Source of the DNA: Deltaproteobacteria bacterium
GTDB lineage: Bacteria > Desulfobacterota > Syntrophia > Syntrophales > UBA2210
Reading direction: 5' to 3'
DNA: 11,734 nucleotides
Assembly (NCBI GenBank): GCA_011056825.1
Contig: DSBH01000282.1
Span: 1-11,734 of the forward strand
A program made the translations under genes and the position numbers. Position 1 is the stretch's first letter. Each line of letters begins with the position of its first letter. The notes under the pieces were generated by a model that saw nothing but the letters and a program-made list of their open reading frames with translations, had not been told where the DNA came from and made no database searches. Below are positions 1 to 7,789 of the stretch, piece by piece.

Positions 1-476
1 GCGTCATATCGAAAATATTTACCGTGACCAACATTTACCGGCTTATAACCAGTGATCGTGTCGGTTTCGGCGACGAGGGTTTCGCCTTTACCTCGATTAC
101 CTCACAACCGGTCATTCGGGACGGGGTGGCCTCATTTGATGATTTTCGACTGGAAAGCCCTTCGATTCAGATGTCGGCCGTGGGACACTACCGATTGAAC
201 GAGGCGATCGTAGACGCAGTCGTTGTTATTCAACCACTGGAAACCGTGGACCGGATTATAAACCTCATACCGATCGTGAACTGGATTCTCCTGGGCAAAG
301 AAAAACGACTCGTCGTAATCGGCGCCAAGATAAAGGGCGACATCAGCGATCCCGAGGTCACGATTACACCGCTTGACACCATTGCAAAACCTGTAACGGG
401 CATTCTGCTTCGTACTCTGAGATTGCCGGTGGACGTCATTATTTCTCCCGGCAAGATCATTCCCGGCGTGAATTGA
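1..476 (+). CDS. AsmA-like C-terminal domain protein, 3' fragment
   Basis: The reading frame is open from the left edge (first full codon at 3) and gives 157 codons to the TGA at 474-476, so the start lies outside the window. The visible part resembles the C-terminal AsmA-like region (AsmA_2/DUF3971 type) of large inner-membrane-anchored proteins of the AsmA/YhdP/TamB group, which are linked to lipid transport or outer-membrane assembly. The diagnostic stretch is near the end: a segment reading NLIPIVNWILLGKEKRL, then a strand-like segment with GDISDPEV, then TPLDTIAKPVTGILLRTL and a final LPVDVI with a Pro-Gly close. The alternating hydrophobic beta-strand pattern fits that family. A GTG at 24 is in frame but has no ribosome site and falls inside the conserved region, so it is not taken as the start. 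The family call is from recalled motifs; the exact subfamily cannot be given from this fragment. Confidence 0.75.
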   Translation, partial: VISKIFTVTNIYRLITSDRVGFGDEGFAFTSITSQPVIRDGVASFDDFRLESPSIQMSAVGHYRLNEAIVDAVVVIQPLETVDRIINLIPIVNWILLGKEKRLVVIGAKIKGDISDPEVTITPLDTIAKPVTGILLRTLRLPVDVIISPGKIIPGVN

Positions 477-529
477 CCGGTGGAAGAGGGTCTGGTCGTG
501 CGACGGCGGTTGATGCGTTTGTTGGCAGC

Positions 530-558
530 TTGACAGTCTTCCGGAATGTGTGTAGTAT
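530..558 (+). promoter_or_regulatory. Candidate sigma70 promoter for the biotin carboxylase operon
   Basis: A perfect -35 box TTGACA lies at 530-535, followed after exactly 17 nt by TAGTAT at 553-558, which matches 4 of 6 positions of the -10 consensus. Transcription would begin near 565, giving a leader of about 33 nt before the ATG at 598. It sits in the 121-bp gap after the AsmA-like gene, where no gene is visible. No clear intrinsic terminator for the upstream gene is seen in the gap. Confidence 0.6.
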
Positions 559-597
559 TCCGCAATTCCAAAAAAAGGTACAATAAAAGAGTGACCA

Positions 598-2055
598 ATG
601 GGAAATAATAAAAAAATAAAAAAGATACTTGTCGCGAACCGGGGTGAAATAGCCCTTCGCATCATACGAACAGTAAAGGAATTGGGCATGACGGCGGTCA
701 GCGTTTACGAAAAGCCCGATTCCAACGCCCTGTTCATCCGTTTCGCCGATCAGGCGATTTTCATCGGCGAAGGTCCCCGCAAAGATTATCTGGATATCGA
801 TCGCATCCTCTGGGCGGCGAGGATCAGCGGAGCCGACGCGATTCACCCGGGTTACGGTTTTCTTTCCGAAAACCCTGATTTTTCAGAAGCATGCGAAAAG
901 GCGGGGATCAATTTTATCGGTCCGCCGCCCGATGTTATACGTAACCTGAGTGACAAGGTTGTGGCCCGCGGCATCATGGAAAAAGCGGGGATTCCGTTCA
1001 TACCCGGAACGACAGATCTTTCACCCGGTGATGATGGCGTCCGGGAGGCCCTGGCATTCGCTGAAAAACACCGCTATCCTCTCATGCTGAAAGCATCGGC
1101 CGGAGGCGGCGGACGGGGCATTCGAAAAATAACGAACAAGGAAGAGCTGGTCGCCCAGATTCCCGCCGCAATGGCGGAAGCCAAATCCGCTTTTAACGAT
1201 GATCGCGTCTACGTGGAAAAATGCATTACTGAACCGCGACACGTGGAAGTGCAGATTCTTGCCGATGATCACGGAACGGTGCTGCACCTGGGGACCCGCG
1301 ATTGTTCGATTCAACGGCGTCACCAGAAACTTCTTGAAGTAGCGCCCGCTGAACTCCCGGGCGATGTGGCTGAGAAGATCTGTGAGGCAGCCGTGGACGC
1401 GGCCAGAAACGCCGGGTATAGAAGTGCCGGAACGGTTGAGTTTCTTGTTGATTCTTCCACCAACGAGTTCTGGTTCATGGAAATGAATACCCGCCTTCAG
1501 GTGGAACATACCGTGACGGAAGTGCTCACCGGCGTCGATATCGTCAGGGAGCAGATAGAAATAGCCAACGGGAAACAGCTGAATTTAGCGGAAGTTCCCT
1601 GTGAGATGCTGGGCAAGGCAATACAGGTCCGAATCAATGCCGAAGACCCGAAAAACAATTTTATGCCCGAAGGAGGAAAACAGGTGGCCGTCTACCAGTC
1701 ACCCGGCGGGCCCGGCATACGACTCGACGGTATCGCCTACCAGGGGTACAAAGTCCCGACGGAATACGACTCGCTGCTCGTGAAAATGACCGTCCGCGGG
1801 TATAACTGGGAACAGACGGTTCAGCGTTTGCGGCGCGCCTTGAACGATTTCCTGATCGTGGGACCGAAAACGACGATTCCCTTTTACCTGTCGATTTGCG
1901 ACGAGCGGGATTTCATGCGGGGAGTGTTTGATACATCCTACCTGGAAAAGCACCCGGAAATTTTCGATTATCCGGACAGGGAACGGGAAGTGGCTAAATT
2001 ATCTCGTTTGATGGCGGAGATTCACGCAAAAAAAATAAATCCCTACGCCTACTGA
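598..2055 (+). CDS. Biotin carboxylase subunit (AccC / PycA type)
   Basis: The 485-aa product is an ATP-grasp biotin carboxylase, which carboxylates a biotinyl-lysine using ATP and bicarbonate in the cytoplasm. The N-terminal signature KILVANRGEIALRI is at residues 9-22. The ATP-binding glycine loop KASAGGGGRG is at 165-174. The RRHQK motif (240-244) holds the bicarbonate/ATP-site His and Lys, and EMNTRLQVEH (295-304) holds the Glu/Asn/Arg set. K120, K165, H215, E281, E295, N297 and R299 correspond to the functional residues of E. coli AccC. The protein is some 35 residues longer than E. coli AccC, with a tail ending in NPYAY, closer to two-subunit pyruvate carboxylase A chains. A weak ribosome site (AAAGAG, 586-591) precedes the ATG. 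The carboxyltransferase gene follows after 30 nt, and no accB or accD is nearby. It is therefore most likely the partner of that protein rather than of acetyl-CoA carboxylase, so no symbol is assigned. Confidence 0.93.
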   Translation: MGNNKKIKKILVANRGEIALRIIRTVKELGMTAVSVYEKPDSNALFIRFADQAIFIGEGPRKDYLDIDRILWAARISGADAIHPGYGFLSENPDFSEACEKAGINFIGPPPDVIRNLSDKVVARGIMEKAGIPFIPGTTDLSPGDDGVREALAFAEKHRYPLMLKASAGGGGRGIRKITNKEELVAQIPAAMAEAKSAFNDDRVYVEKCITEPRHVEVQILADDHGTVLHLGTRDCSIQRRHQKLLEVAPAELPGDVAEKICEAAVDAARNAGYRSAGTVEFLVDSSTNEFWFMEMNTRLQVEHTVTEVLTGVDIVREQIEIANGKQLNLAEVPCEMLGKAIQVRINAEDPKNNFMPEGGKQVAVYQSPGGPGIRLDGIAYQGYKVPTEYDSLLVKMTVRGYNWEQTVQRLRRALNDFLIVGPKTTIPFYLSICDERDFMRGVFDTSYLEKHPEIFDYPDREREVAKLSRLMAEIHAKKINPYAY

Positions 2056-2085
2056 CGGCAGGGAACGACACCTACAGGATTGCAC

Positions 2086-4035
2086 ATGAACGATAATAAT
2101 AATAATTTCAGCATAGAAGAACGAATTACTCCGAAAGAGCTTGAAGAAAATGGCGTCGCCGCTGTTCTCGATAAAGTCCGACGCGCGGAGGGATATTACG
2201 TAACCAACACGGAGCGGGATCTCTCGCAGTCCGACTTCAAAAACCGCATCATGCCTCACACGCAGATACTGGTGTCATGGGAGCGGAACGAAGCGGGGTT
2301 CTTCTCGCTCGAGATAACGGGCGGCGCATCCGTTCACGTGGACATGCTTCGCAAACAGATGAATCCCCTGGAAAAACTGGAAATCCTGAGCAGCGTTATG
2401 CCGGATTTAATGTTCCAGACGCTCTGCAGGGGGATCAATCTTTTTGGATACCGGCCCTATCCCGACAACGTGGTCAGGATGACGGTGGAGAGCTTTGCCC
2501 GGTACGTTCATGTCTGGCGTGTATTCGATTTTCTCAACTATGTTCCCAACATGACGGCCGTGTTCGAGGAAGTGAAAAAGGCGGGCCGTATTCTGGAGCC
2601 GTCTATCTGCTTTTCGACGGGACCGGAACATACCGATAAATATTATGTTGAAAAAGTAAAAGAAATAATTGATGTAACCGGCGAGGATATAATCCTATGC
2701 ATTAAGAATCATGGCGGTCTGGGGACGCCCCGCAGAATCGGGAAGCTGGTCAGGTCCATTGTCGACGAGTTTCCGGATCTGGTTATTCACTACCATGGTC
2801 ACAATACGGACGGCAACGACATCGGCAGAATTATCGAGGCCGTCATAAACGGAGCGAAGATCGTTGATGCGTCCGACCACGCGCTGACCGGTTTTTACGG
2901 GCCGCCGCCGCTGCTCGCCGTGGTTGACACACTTAACGACTATGGGTATCAAGCCGCCGGTCTCGACAGGCAGAAGCTGGTCGATGCTTCGAACCGCTTG
3001 CGGCCAGAGCGAAAATATTACAGTGATTTCGAGTCGCAGTTTTTCGGCTTCGATCCGACGGCGCAGACGCACAAGCTGCCGGGAGGGGCGACGGGTTCGA
3101 GTTTCGAGCAGGCGACGAAGGGCGGCTTTCTCGACCAGATGCCGGAAATTTTGCAGCATGAACTTCCTCAGGTGCAGCGCGAACTCGGCAACTGGTGGAG
3201 CGTGACGCCGGGATCGCAGATACTGTGGACAACGGCGGTCAACAATGTGCTCGAGGGAAAGCGTTACGCGAACGCCAACGACGATCTGAAGAATCTCATG
3301 CTGGGCCGATACGGTGATCTTCCTTTTTACTGGCCGGCGGACGAGATATACGAGGCGGTATTCGGTCCCGACTGGAAGAAGATCGTGGATGAAGAAAAGG
3401 GGTACCAGCAGATTACTGACATCGATATCGATATCGAACGGCGGGTTCTTGAAAAACGGCTCGGCCGCCCCGCAACGGACGACGAGCTGGTGCTTTACCT
3501 GCAGCATCCGAATGACGCCGTAGCATTTTTTAAATTCGAAGAGCAGTTCGGCAAAACATGGGTGCTGCCGCCGAAAATATGGTTCAGAAGAGGCGGGTTC
3601 AACCTGGGTGATGTTTTTGAATTCACGGATTATTTCGGTAAAAATCATATTATTGAAATCGGTCCCATGCGCAGGACCAAGGCGGGCGATGCCGTTACCT
3701 ACCTGGTGGTCGACCACCACCCCGAACCGATCCTCACGGAAATGGAGCAGGAAGGTGAGACGGCTGAGCGGAGACACACACTCACAGCGAAGGAAATCGG
3801 CGAACTGGCGCAATCAGGCGATGTGCGGTCGCCTCTCAAAGGAGTTGTAAACGCCGTCCCCGCCAATGAAGGTGAAGATATCTCGGCCGGACAGGTGCTT
3901 ATTGTTCTTGAAGCCATGAAAATGCTGAATAACGTTGAATCTAAAATTAGTGGCAAAGTAACGGAAATTTTGGTATCTCCGGGCGATGAAGTTGATGTGG
4001 GCGATCCTCTTGTGATGGTTGAACAGAGGAAGTAA
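2086..4035 (+). CDS. Divergent biotin-dependent carboxyltransferase with C-terminal biotin domain (PycB / OadA family)
   Basis: The 649-aa protein combines an HMGL-like TIM-barrel carboxyltransferase (about 35-300), a conserved carboxylase PYC_OADA region (about 310-530) and a biotinyl domain (about 578-649) with EAMKM, biotin on K612. It would move CO2 from carboxybiotin to an organic acid or the reverse. By motif alignment the metal site is intact: D45, K207 (the carbamylated Lys in relatives), H237 and H239. R115, Y122, PYPDNV (125-130) and catalytic T374 are also kept. Neighbouring motifs differ from pyruvate carboxylase: RDAHQS is RDLSQS, WGGATFD is TGGASVH, KDMAGL is KNHGGL, HDTSG is HNTDG and the MSGxTSQP loop is LTGFYGPP. 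The acceptor may therefore not be pyruvate; 2-oxoglutarate or another 2-oxoacid is possible. No oadB or oadG homologue is present, which argues against a sodium-pumping decarboxylase. The ATG at 2086, with AGGA 6 nt upstream, is preferred over the in-frame TTG at 2080. The protein starts with a run of four Asn codons (AAT). Confidence 0.88.
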   Translation: MNDNNNNFSIEERITPKELEENGVAAVLDKVRRAEGYYVTNTERDLSQSDFKNRIMPHTQILVSWERNEAGFFSLEITGGASVHVDMLRKQMNPLEKLEILSSVMPDLMFQTLCRGINLFGYRPYPDNVVRMTVESFARYVHVWRVFDFLNYVPNMTAVFEEVKKAGRILEPSICFSTGPEHTDKYYVEKVKEIIDVTGEDIILCIKNHGGLGTPRRIGKLVRSIVDEFPDLVIHYHGHNTDGNDIGRIIEAVINGAKIVDASDHALTGFYGPPPLLAVVDTLNDYGYQAAGLDRQKLVDASNRLRPERKYYSDFESQFFGFDPTAQTHKLPGGATGSSFEQATKGGFLDQMPEILQHELPQVQRELGNWWSVTPGSQILWTTAVNNVLEGKRYANANDDLKNLMLGRYGDLPFYWPADEIYEAVFGPDWKKIVDEEKGYQQITDIDIDIERRVLEKRLGRPATDDELVLYLQHPNDAVAFFKFEEQFGKTWVLPPKIWFRRGGFNLGDVFEFTDYFGKNHIIEIGPMRRTKAGDAVTYLVVDHHPEPILTEMEQEGETAERRHTLTAKEIGELAQSGDVRSPLKGVVNAVPANEGEDISAGQVLIVLEAMKMLNNVESKISGKVTEILVSPGDEVDVGDPLVMVEQRK

Positions 4036-4213
4036 CCGCCACGAGCTCTTTTTCGCATTGCAGAATGGATGACGTACCATGTGCCGGTTGCGGGGGATCG
4101 GCTTTTTGACCTTTCCCTCGAATCGCCTCCCGGTGTCGGTCAGCGCGGTTCACGTAGTATTCGGGAGGGCGCGGACCGTCATCGCGACGGCCGGCATACG
4201 TAAAGGAAGGAAG

Positions 4214-5122
4214 ATGAAAAGAGGACGAATCACCTTTCTGATTATTCCGCAGGGTCAACGCACTGTCCGCGAATTAAAAATATCGACAGTACTCATCCGG
4301 GGAGTTATCTTTCTCTTTATAGGGGTTCTCGCCGCTACCGCATACCTGGCAAGCGAGTATGTTGAAAACCGAAAGAACCTCGCGCTTATCGCCGAACTGG
4401 AGGAAGCGAACCAGGCGCAGGGCGAGAGTCTTCGAGTTCTGATGAGAAAGGTGGACTGCTTTGAAAAGCGGATCGCCCAACTCAATGATTTCGATCGAAA
4501 AATCAGAATAATGTCGAATCTTCACGTCCCGGAGGAGGATGAGGAGGGCCTCTTCGGCGTGGGCGGTTCGGTTCCAGACGAGGAAACGCCCGAATCTCGA
4601 GTATCATCCATGGAGCGTGAGCTGATTGATGAAATTCAGCACGACATCGATCAGCTGCTCGAAGAAACATCGGAACGCGAGCGAAGTTTTCGGGAGCTTG
4701 TTGAGTACCTTGAGAAGCAGCAATCAATACTGGCCCGCACTCCGTCGATATGGCCGGTTGTCGGGTGGGTAACCTCGGAATTCGGTTATCGAAAATCTCC
4801 CTTTACCGAGCGGCGGGAATTTCACAACGGAATCGATATCGCGGCCCGTCACGGCAAGGAGATCGTCGCTCCCGCGGAAGGTGTCGTAAGTCGCGAGGGC
4901 AGTAACCGGTACATCGGCAATTATGTCTGGATTGATCACGGCGACGGAATCGTGACGATTTACGGGCATCTTAGAGATCGTATCATGAAGTCCGGACAGA
5001 AGGTGAAACGGGGGGATGTTATCGGTCACGTGGGAAACAGCGGGCGAAGCACCGGGCCCCATCTTCACTACAGCGTCATGATCGACGGAGAATACGTAAA
5101 CCCGCGGCGCTATCTCTTTTAG
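4214..5122 (+). CDS. Membrane-anchored M23 family metallopeptidase (LytM-like)
   Basis: The 302-aa product has a short basic cytoplasmic start, one transmembrane helix at about 24-46, coiled-coil-like charged segments at about 50-95 and 130-172, and a C-terminal M23 peptidase domain from about 180. The zinc and catalytic motifs are complete: HNGID (H204, D208), YGHL (H251) and GPHLHY (H283, H285). An active endopeptidase that cuts peptidoglycan cross-bridges outside the inner membrane is therefore predicted, rather than a degenerate EnvC/NlpD-type activator. The start at 4214 has a strong ribosome site (AAGGAAGG, 4203-4210). An in-frame extension back to 4079 lacks such a site and would put 45 atypical residues before the membrane helix. 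The gene is followed by a terminator and secA. I recall the same M23-secA order in Geobacter relatives. The cleavage specificity cannot be told. Confidence 0.9.
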   Translation: MKRGRITFLIIPQGQRTVRELKISTVLIRGVIFLFIGVLAATAYLASEYVENRKNLALIAELEEANQAQGESLRVLMRKVDCFEKRIAQLNDFDRKIRIMSNLHVPEEDEEGLFGVGGSVPDEETPESRVSSMERELIDEIQHDIDQLLEETSERERSFRELVEYLEKQQSILARTPSIWPVVGWVTSEFGYRKSPFTERREFHNGIDIAARHGKEIVAPAEGVVSREGSNRYIGNYVWIDHGDGIVTIYGHLRDRIMKSGQKVKRGDVIGHVGNSGRSTGPHLHYSVMIDGEYVNPRRYLF

Positions 5123-5172
5123 TGCGAAAACCGGAAGAAAAGAGAGGGGCCGTGTCTTTGAGCGTGATCCGT

Positions 5173-5201
5173 CCCGGCGTGCATCGACGCCGGGCTTTTT
5201 T
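5173..5201 (+). terminator. Intrinsic terminator between the M23 gene and secA
   Basis: A perfect 8-bp GC-rich stem (CCCGGCGT at 5173-5180, ACGCCGGG at 5187-5194) encloses a 6-nt loop and is followed by C and six T. This is a textbook rho-independent terminator for the upstream peptidase gene. It ends only 11 nt before the secA ATG, leaving no room for an ordinary promoter and leader between them. Confidence 0.88.
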
Positions 5202-5212
5202 ATGAGGGCTTT

Positions 5213-7741
5213 ATGTTTAATTACTTGATGAAAAAAATAATAGGCAGCAAAAACGACCGTGAATTAAAAAGGTTGTGGCTGTACGTGAATGAAATTAACG
5301 ATCTGGAGCCGTCTATGCAGGCGCTCTCCGATGACGAGTTGAAGGGGGCCACGGCACGCTTCAAGGAAAAACTCGGCCAGGGGGCGGACCTGGAGGATAT
5401 CCTGGTGGAAGCCTTTGCAGTGGCCCGTGAGACGGCTTACAGGACCCTGGGAATGCGGCCGTTCGACGTGCAGGTGCTGGGCGGCCTCGTGCTGCACGAA
5501 GGAAAGATCGCGGAAATGAAAACGGGTGAAGGGAAAACCCTTGCCGCGACGATGCCCGTGTATCTTAACGCCCTGACCGGGCAGGGGGTGCACGTGGTCA
5601 CCGTCAACGATTATCTGGCGCGGCGCGACGCCGAATGGATGGGACCGATCTACACCTTTCTCGGTCTTTCCGTGGGAAATATCGTTCACGGCATGGACGA
5701 CACAGCAAGAAGAAACGCCTATCAAAGTGACGTAACCTACGGGACCAACAACGAGTTCGGATTTGACTATCTTCGCGATAATATGAAGTTTTCTATCGAC
5801 GATTACGTGCAGCGCGATTACTATTACGCAATTGTCGACGAGGTGGACAGCATTCTGATAGACGAGGCGCGAACGCCGCTCATAATATCCGGTCCATCCG
5901 AAGAATCCACCGACAAGTACGTTCGGATCAACAGGGTTATTCCGAGTCTGCAGAAAGAAACCGATTATTCCATCGACGAGAAGACTCGAACGGTCGTGCT
6001 GACCGAGGAAGGCGTGGCGAAGGTTGAAGGCCTGCTGAAAGTCCAGAATCTTTACGATCCCCGCAACATCGAGATTCTGCACCATGTCAACCAGGCCCTG
6101 AAGGCCCACACGCTGTTTAAGCGGGATGTGGATTATCTCGTGAAGGACAACCAGGTCGTTATCGTCGATGAATTCACCGGTCGTGTCATGCCGGGCCGGC
6201 GCTACAGCGACGGTCTGCACCAGGCGCTGGAAGCGAAGGAACACGTCAAGGTTGAACAGGAGAATCAGACCTACGCCTCGATAACGTTCCAGAATTATTT
6301 CAGGATGTACGAAAAACTGGCCGGCATGACGGGAACCGCCGACACGGAGGCAACTGAATTCAAAAAGATATACAACCTTGAGGTTGTGGTGGTTCCCACG
6401 AACATGCCCATGATTCGCGTCGATAATCCCGATGTGATCTACAAAACGGAAAAAGAAAAATTCGACGCCATTGTGGAGGAAATCCACGAGTTGCACAACA
6501 TCGGAAGGCCCGTTTTAGTGGGAACCATTTCCATCGAAAAATCCGAGCTTTTGAGCAAGCATTTAAAGAAGGTCGGCATAAAGCACAATATTTTAAACGC
6601 GAAAAACCACGAGAAGGAAGCTGAAGTCATAGCAGAGGCCGGCCAGTGGAGCGCCGTGACCATATCGACCAACATGGCGGGCCGCGGGACCGACATCAAG
6701 CTTGGAGACGGCGTGGCGGAAATAGGAGGCCTTCACATTCTCGGCACGGAACGCCACGAGAGCCGCCGCATCGACAACCAGTTGCGGGGCCGGTCGGGAA
6801 GGCAGGGCGACAAGGGGTCGTCACGCTTTTATCTTTCCCTCGAGGACGACCTGCTCCGGATATTCGGCGCAGAACGGATAAGCTCTCTTATGGACCGTAT
6901 TGGCGTCGAAGAAGGCGAACCCATTGAGCACGGTCTCATTTCAAAGGCGATTGAAAATGCCCAGAGACGCGTGGAAGGACAGAACTTCGACATACGGAAG
7001 CACCTGCTGGAATACGATGACGTCATGAACCGCCAGCGGGAGGTCATTTACAAGCAGCGTCGCGATATTCTCGCGGGGACCGACCTGTGGAGTACCGTCT
7101 ACGAAATCACGGAAGAGCTTGTCGAAGACCTGGTCGATGCATTTATGGGCGAAAAACAGCATTCCGACGAGTGGAACCTGAAGGGTCTCGACGATCTCGT
7201 GTTAAAGCAGTTTTCACTGCGCCTTGGCTTTGCCGAACGTGACAGAAGCGGCCTGACCCGCGAGGGGATAGCCGACGAGATCATGGGCGCCGTGCGGAAA
7301 CTTTTCGAGAAAAAGGAGCAGGATTTCGGAAAGCCTATAATGGACCAGATCGCCAGGCTGATAATGCTTCAGTCGCTTGACAGTCACTGGAAAGATCACC
7401 TGCTTTCCATGGATCATCTCAAGGAGGGAATCGGTCTCAGAGGCTACGCACAGAAAGATCCCATCAGGGAATACCAGAGGGAAGGCTACGACATGTTCAT
7501 GGACATGGTGGCGGCCGTCAAATCGAGTTCCATTGAAAAGCTGTGCCTTGTGCAGGTGCGTCGCGAGGATGACCTGACGGAAATGGAACAGAAGAGAGAA
7601 CGGGAATACGTGATGAGTCGAGGCGATCACGATGCCCGTTCCACAACCGTCCGCAGAAAAGGGAAAAAGGTGGGAAGAAACGATCCCTGCCCCTGCGGTA
7701 GCGGAAAGAAATACAAACACTGTTGTGGAAAAGGGTTGTAA
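5213..7741 (+). CDS. secA: Preprotein translocase ATPase SecA
   Basis: SecA is the motor that pushes unfolded secretory proteins through the SecYEG channel at the inner membrane. All landmarks are present in the 842-aa protein: Walker A MKTGEGKT at 102-109, the Walker B DEVD at 209-212 followed by DEARTPLIISGP, a preprotein cross-linking domain, AGMTGTADTEA, then MAGRGTDIKLG and GRSGRQGD of the second motor half, and the helical scaffold with SHWKDHL. The C-terminal zinc finger is CPCGSGKKYKHCCG, with C826, C828, C837 and C838 as likely zinc ligands; this tail binds SecB and phospholipids in relatives. The length is about 60 residues below E. coli SecA and close to Bacillus SecA. The ATG at 5213 has GAGGG four nt upstream and yields the usual N-terminus ending in GSKNDRELKRL. 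argJ follows after 48 nt, suggesting cotranscription. Confidence 0.98.
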   Translation: MFNYLMKKIIGSKNDRELKRLWLYVNEINDLEPSMQALSDDELKGATARFKEKLGQGADLEDILVEAFAVARETAYRTLGMRPFDVQVLGGLVLHEGKIAEMKTGEGKTLAATMPVYLNALTGQGVHVVTVNDYLARRDAEWMGPIYTFLGLSVGNIVHGMDDTARRNAYQSDVTYGTNNEFGFDYLRDNMKFSIDDYVQRDYYYAIVDEVDSILIDEARTPLIISGPSEESTDKYVRINRVIPSLQKETDYSIDEKTRTVVLTEEGVAKVEGLLKVQNLYDPRNIEILHHVNQALKAHTLFKRDVDYLVKDNQVVIVDEFTGRVMPGRRYSDGLHQALEAKEHVKVEQENQTYASITFQNYFRMYEKLAGMTGTADTEATEFKKIYNLEVVVVPTNMPMIRVDNPDVIYKTEKEKFDAIVEEIHELHNIGRPVLVGTISIEKSELLSKHLKKVGIKHNILNAKNHEKEAEVIAEAGQWSAVTISTNMAGRGTDIKLGDGVAEIGGLHILGTERHESRRIDNQLRGRSGRQGDKGSSRFYLSLEDDLLRIFGAERISSLMDRIGVEEGEPIEHGLISKAIENAQRRVEGQNFDIRKHLLEYDDVMNRQREVIYKQRRDILAGTDLWSTVYEITEELVEDLVDAFMGEKQHSDEWNLKGLDDLVLKQFSLRLGFAERDRSGLTREGIADEIMGAVRKLFEKKEQDFGKPIMDQIARLIMLQSLDSHWKDHLLSMDHLKEGIGLRGYAQKDPIREYQREGYDMFMDMVAAVKSSSIEKLCLVQVRREDDLTEMEQKREREYVMSRGDHDARSTTVRRKGKKVGRNDPCPCGSGKKYKHCCGKGL

Positions 7742-7753
7742 CAAAATCATCCG

Positions 7754-7775
7754 GCGTCGTCCGGCAGGACGGCGT
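7754..7775 (+). promoter_or_regulatory. Stable hairpin between secA and argJ
   Basis: An 8-bp stem (CGTCGTCC at 7755-7762 with GGACGGCG at 7767-7774, one G-U pair) closes a GGCA tetraloop and can be extended by one further G-U pair. No T-run follows, so it is unlikely to terminate transcription. It ends about 5 nt before the argJ ribosome site at 7780. Effects on mRNA stability or argJ translation are possible, but this is inference. Confidence 0.4.
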
Positions 7776-7789
7776 GCGCAGGAGTATAC

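Noticed and set aside
3421..3437. ATCGAT tandem and palindromic repeat
   Set aside because: It encodes an in-frame Asp-Ile run inside the carboxyltransferase; only about three short units, no wider array.
2695..3813. Long open frame on the minus strand (372 codons)
   Set aside because: It lies wholly antisense to the carboxyltransferase, whose protein is clearly conserved; the minus-strand translation has no recognisable motif.
4079..4213. N-terminal extension of the M23 peptidase
   Set aside because: The frame is open, but the ATG at 4214 has a strong ribosome site and starts just before the membrane helix; the extension has neither support.
4036..4213. Promoter or terminator in the gap before the M23 gene
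   Set aside because: Partial boxes exist (TTGACC at 4106, TACCAT at 4075) but none pair with a partner at proper spacing, and GAGCTC followed by five T is too short a stem.
5069..5122. SecM-like arrest peptide at the end of the protein upstream of secA
   Set aside because: The C-terminus (ending NPRRYLF) is the usual end of an M23 domain and does not resemble the known SecM arrest motif.
5264..6496. Long open frame on the minus strand (410 codons)
   Set aside because: It is antisense to the highly conserved motor domain of secA and is explained by that gene's codon pattern.
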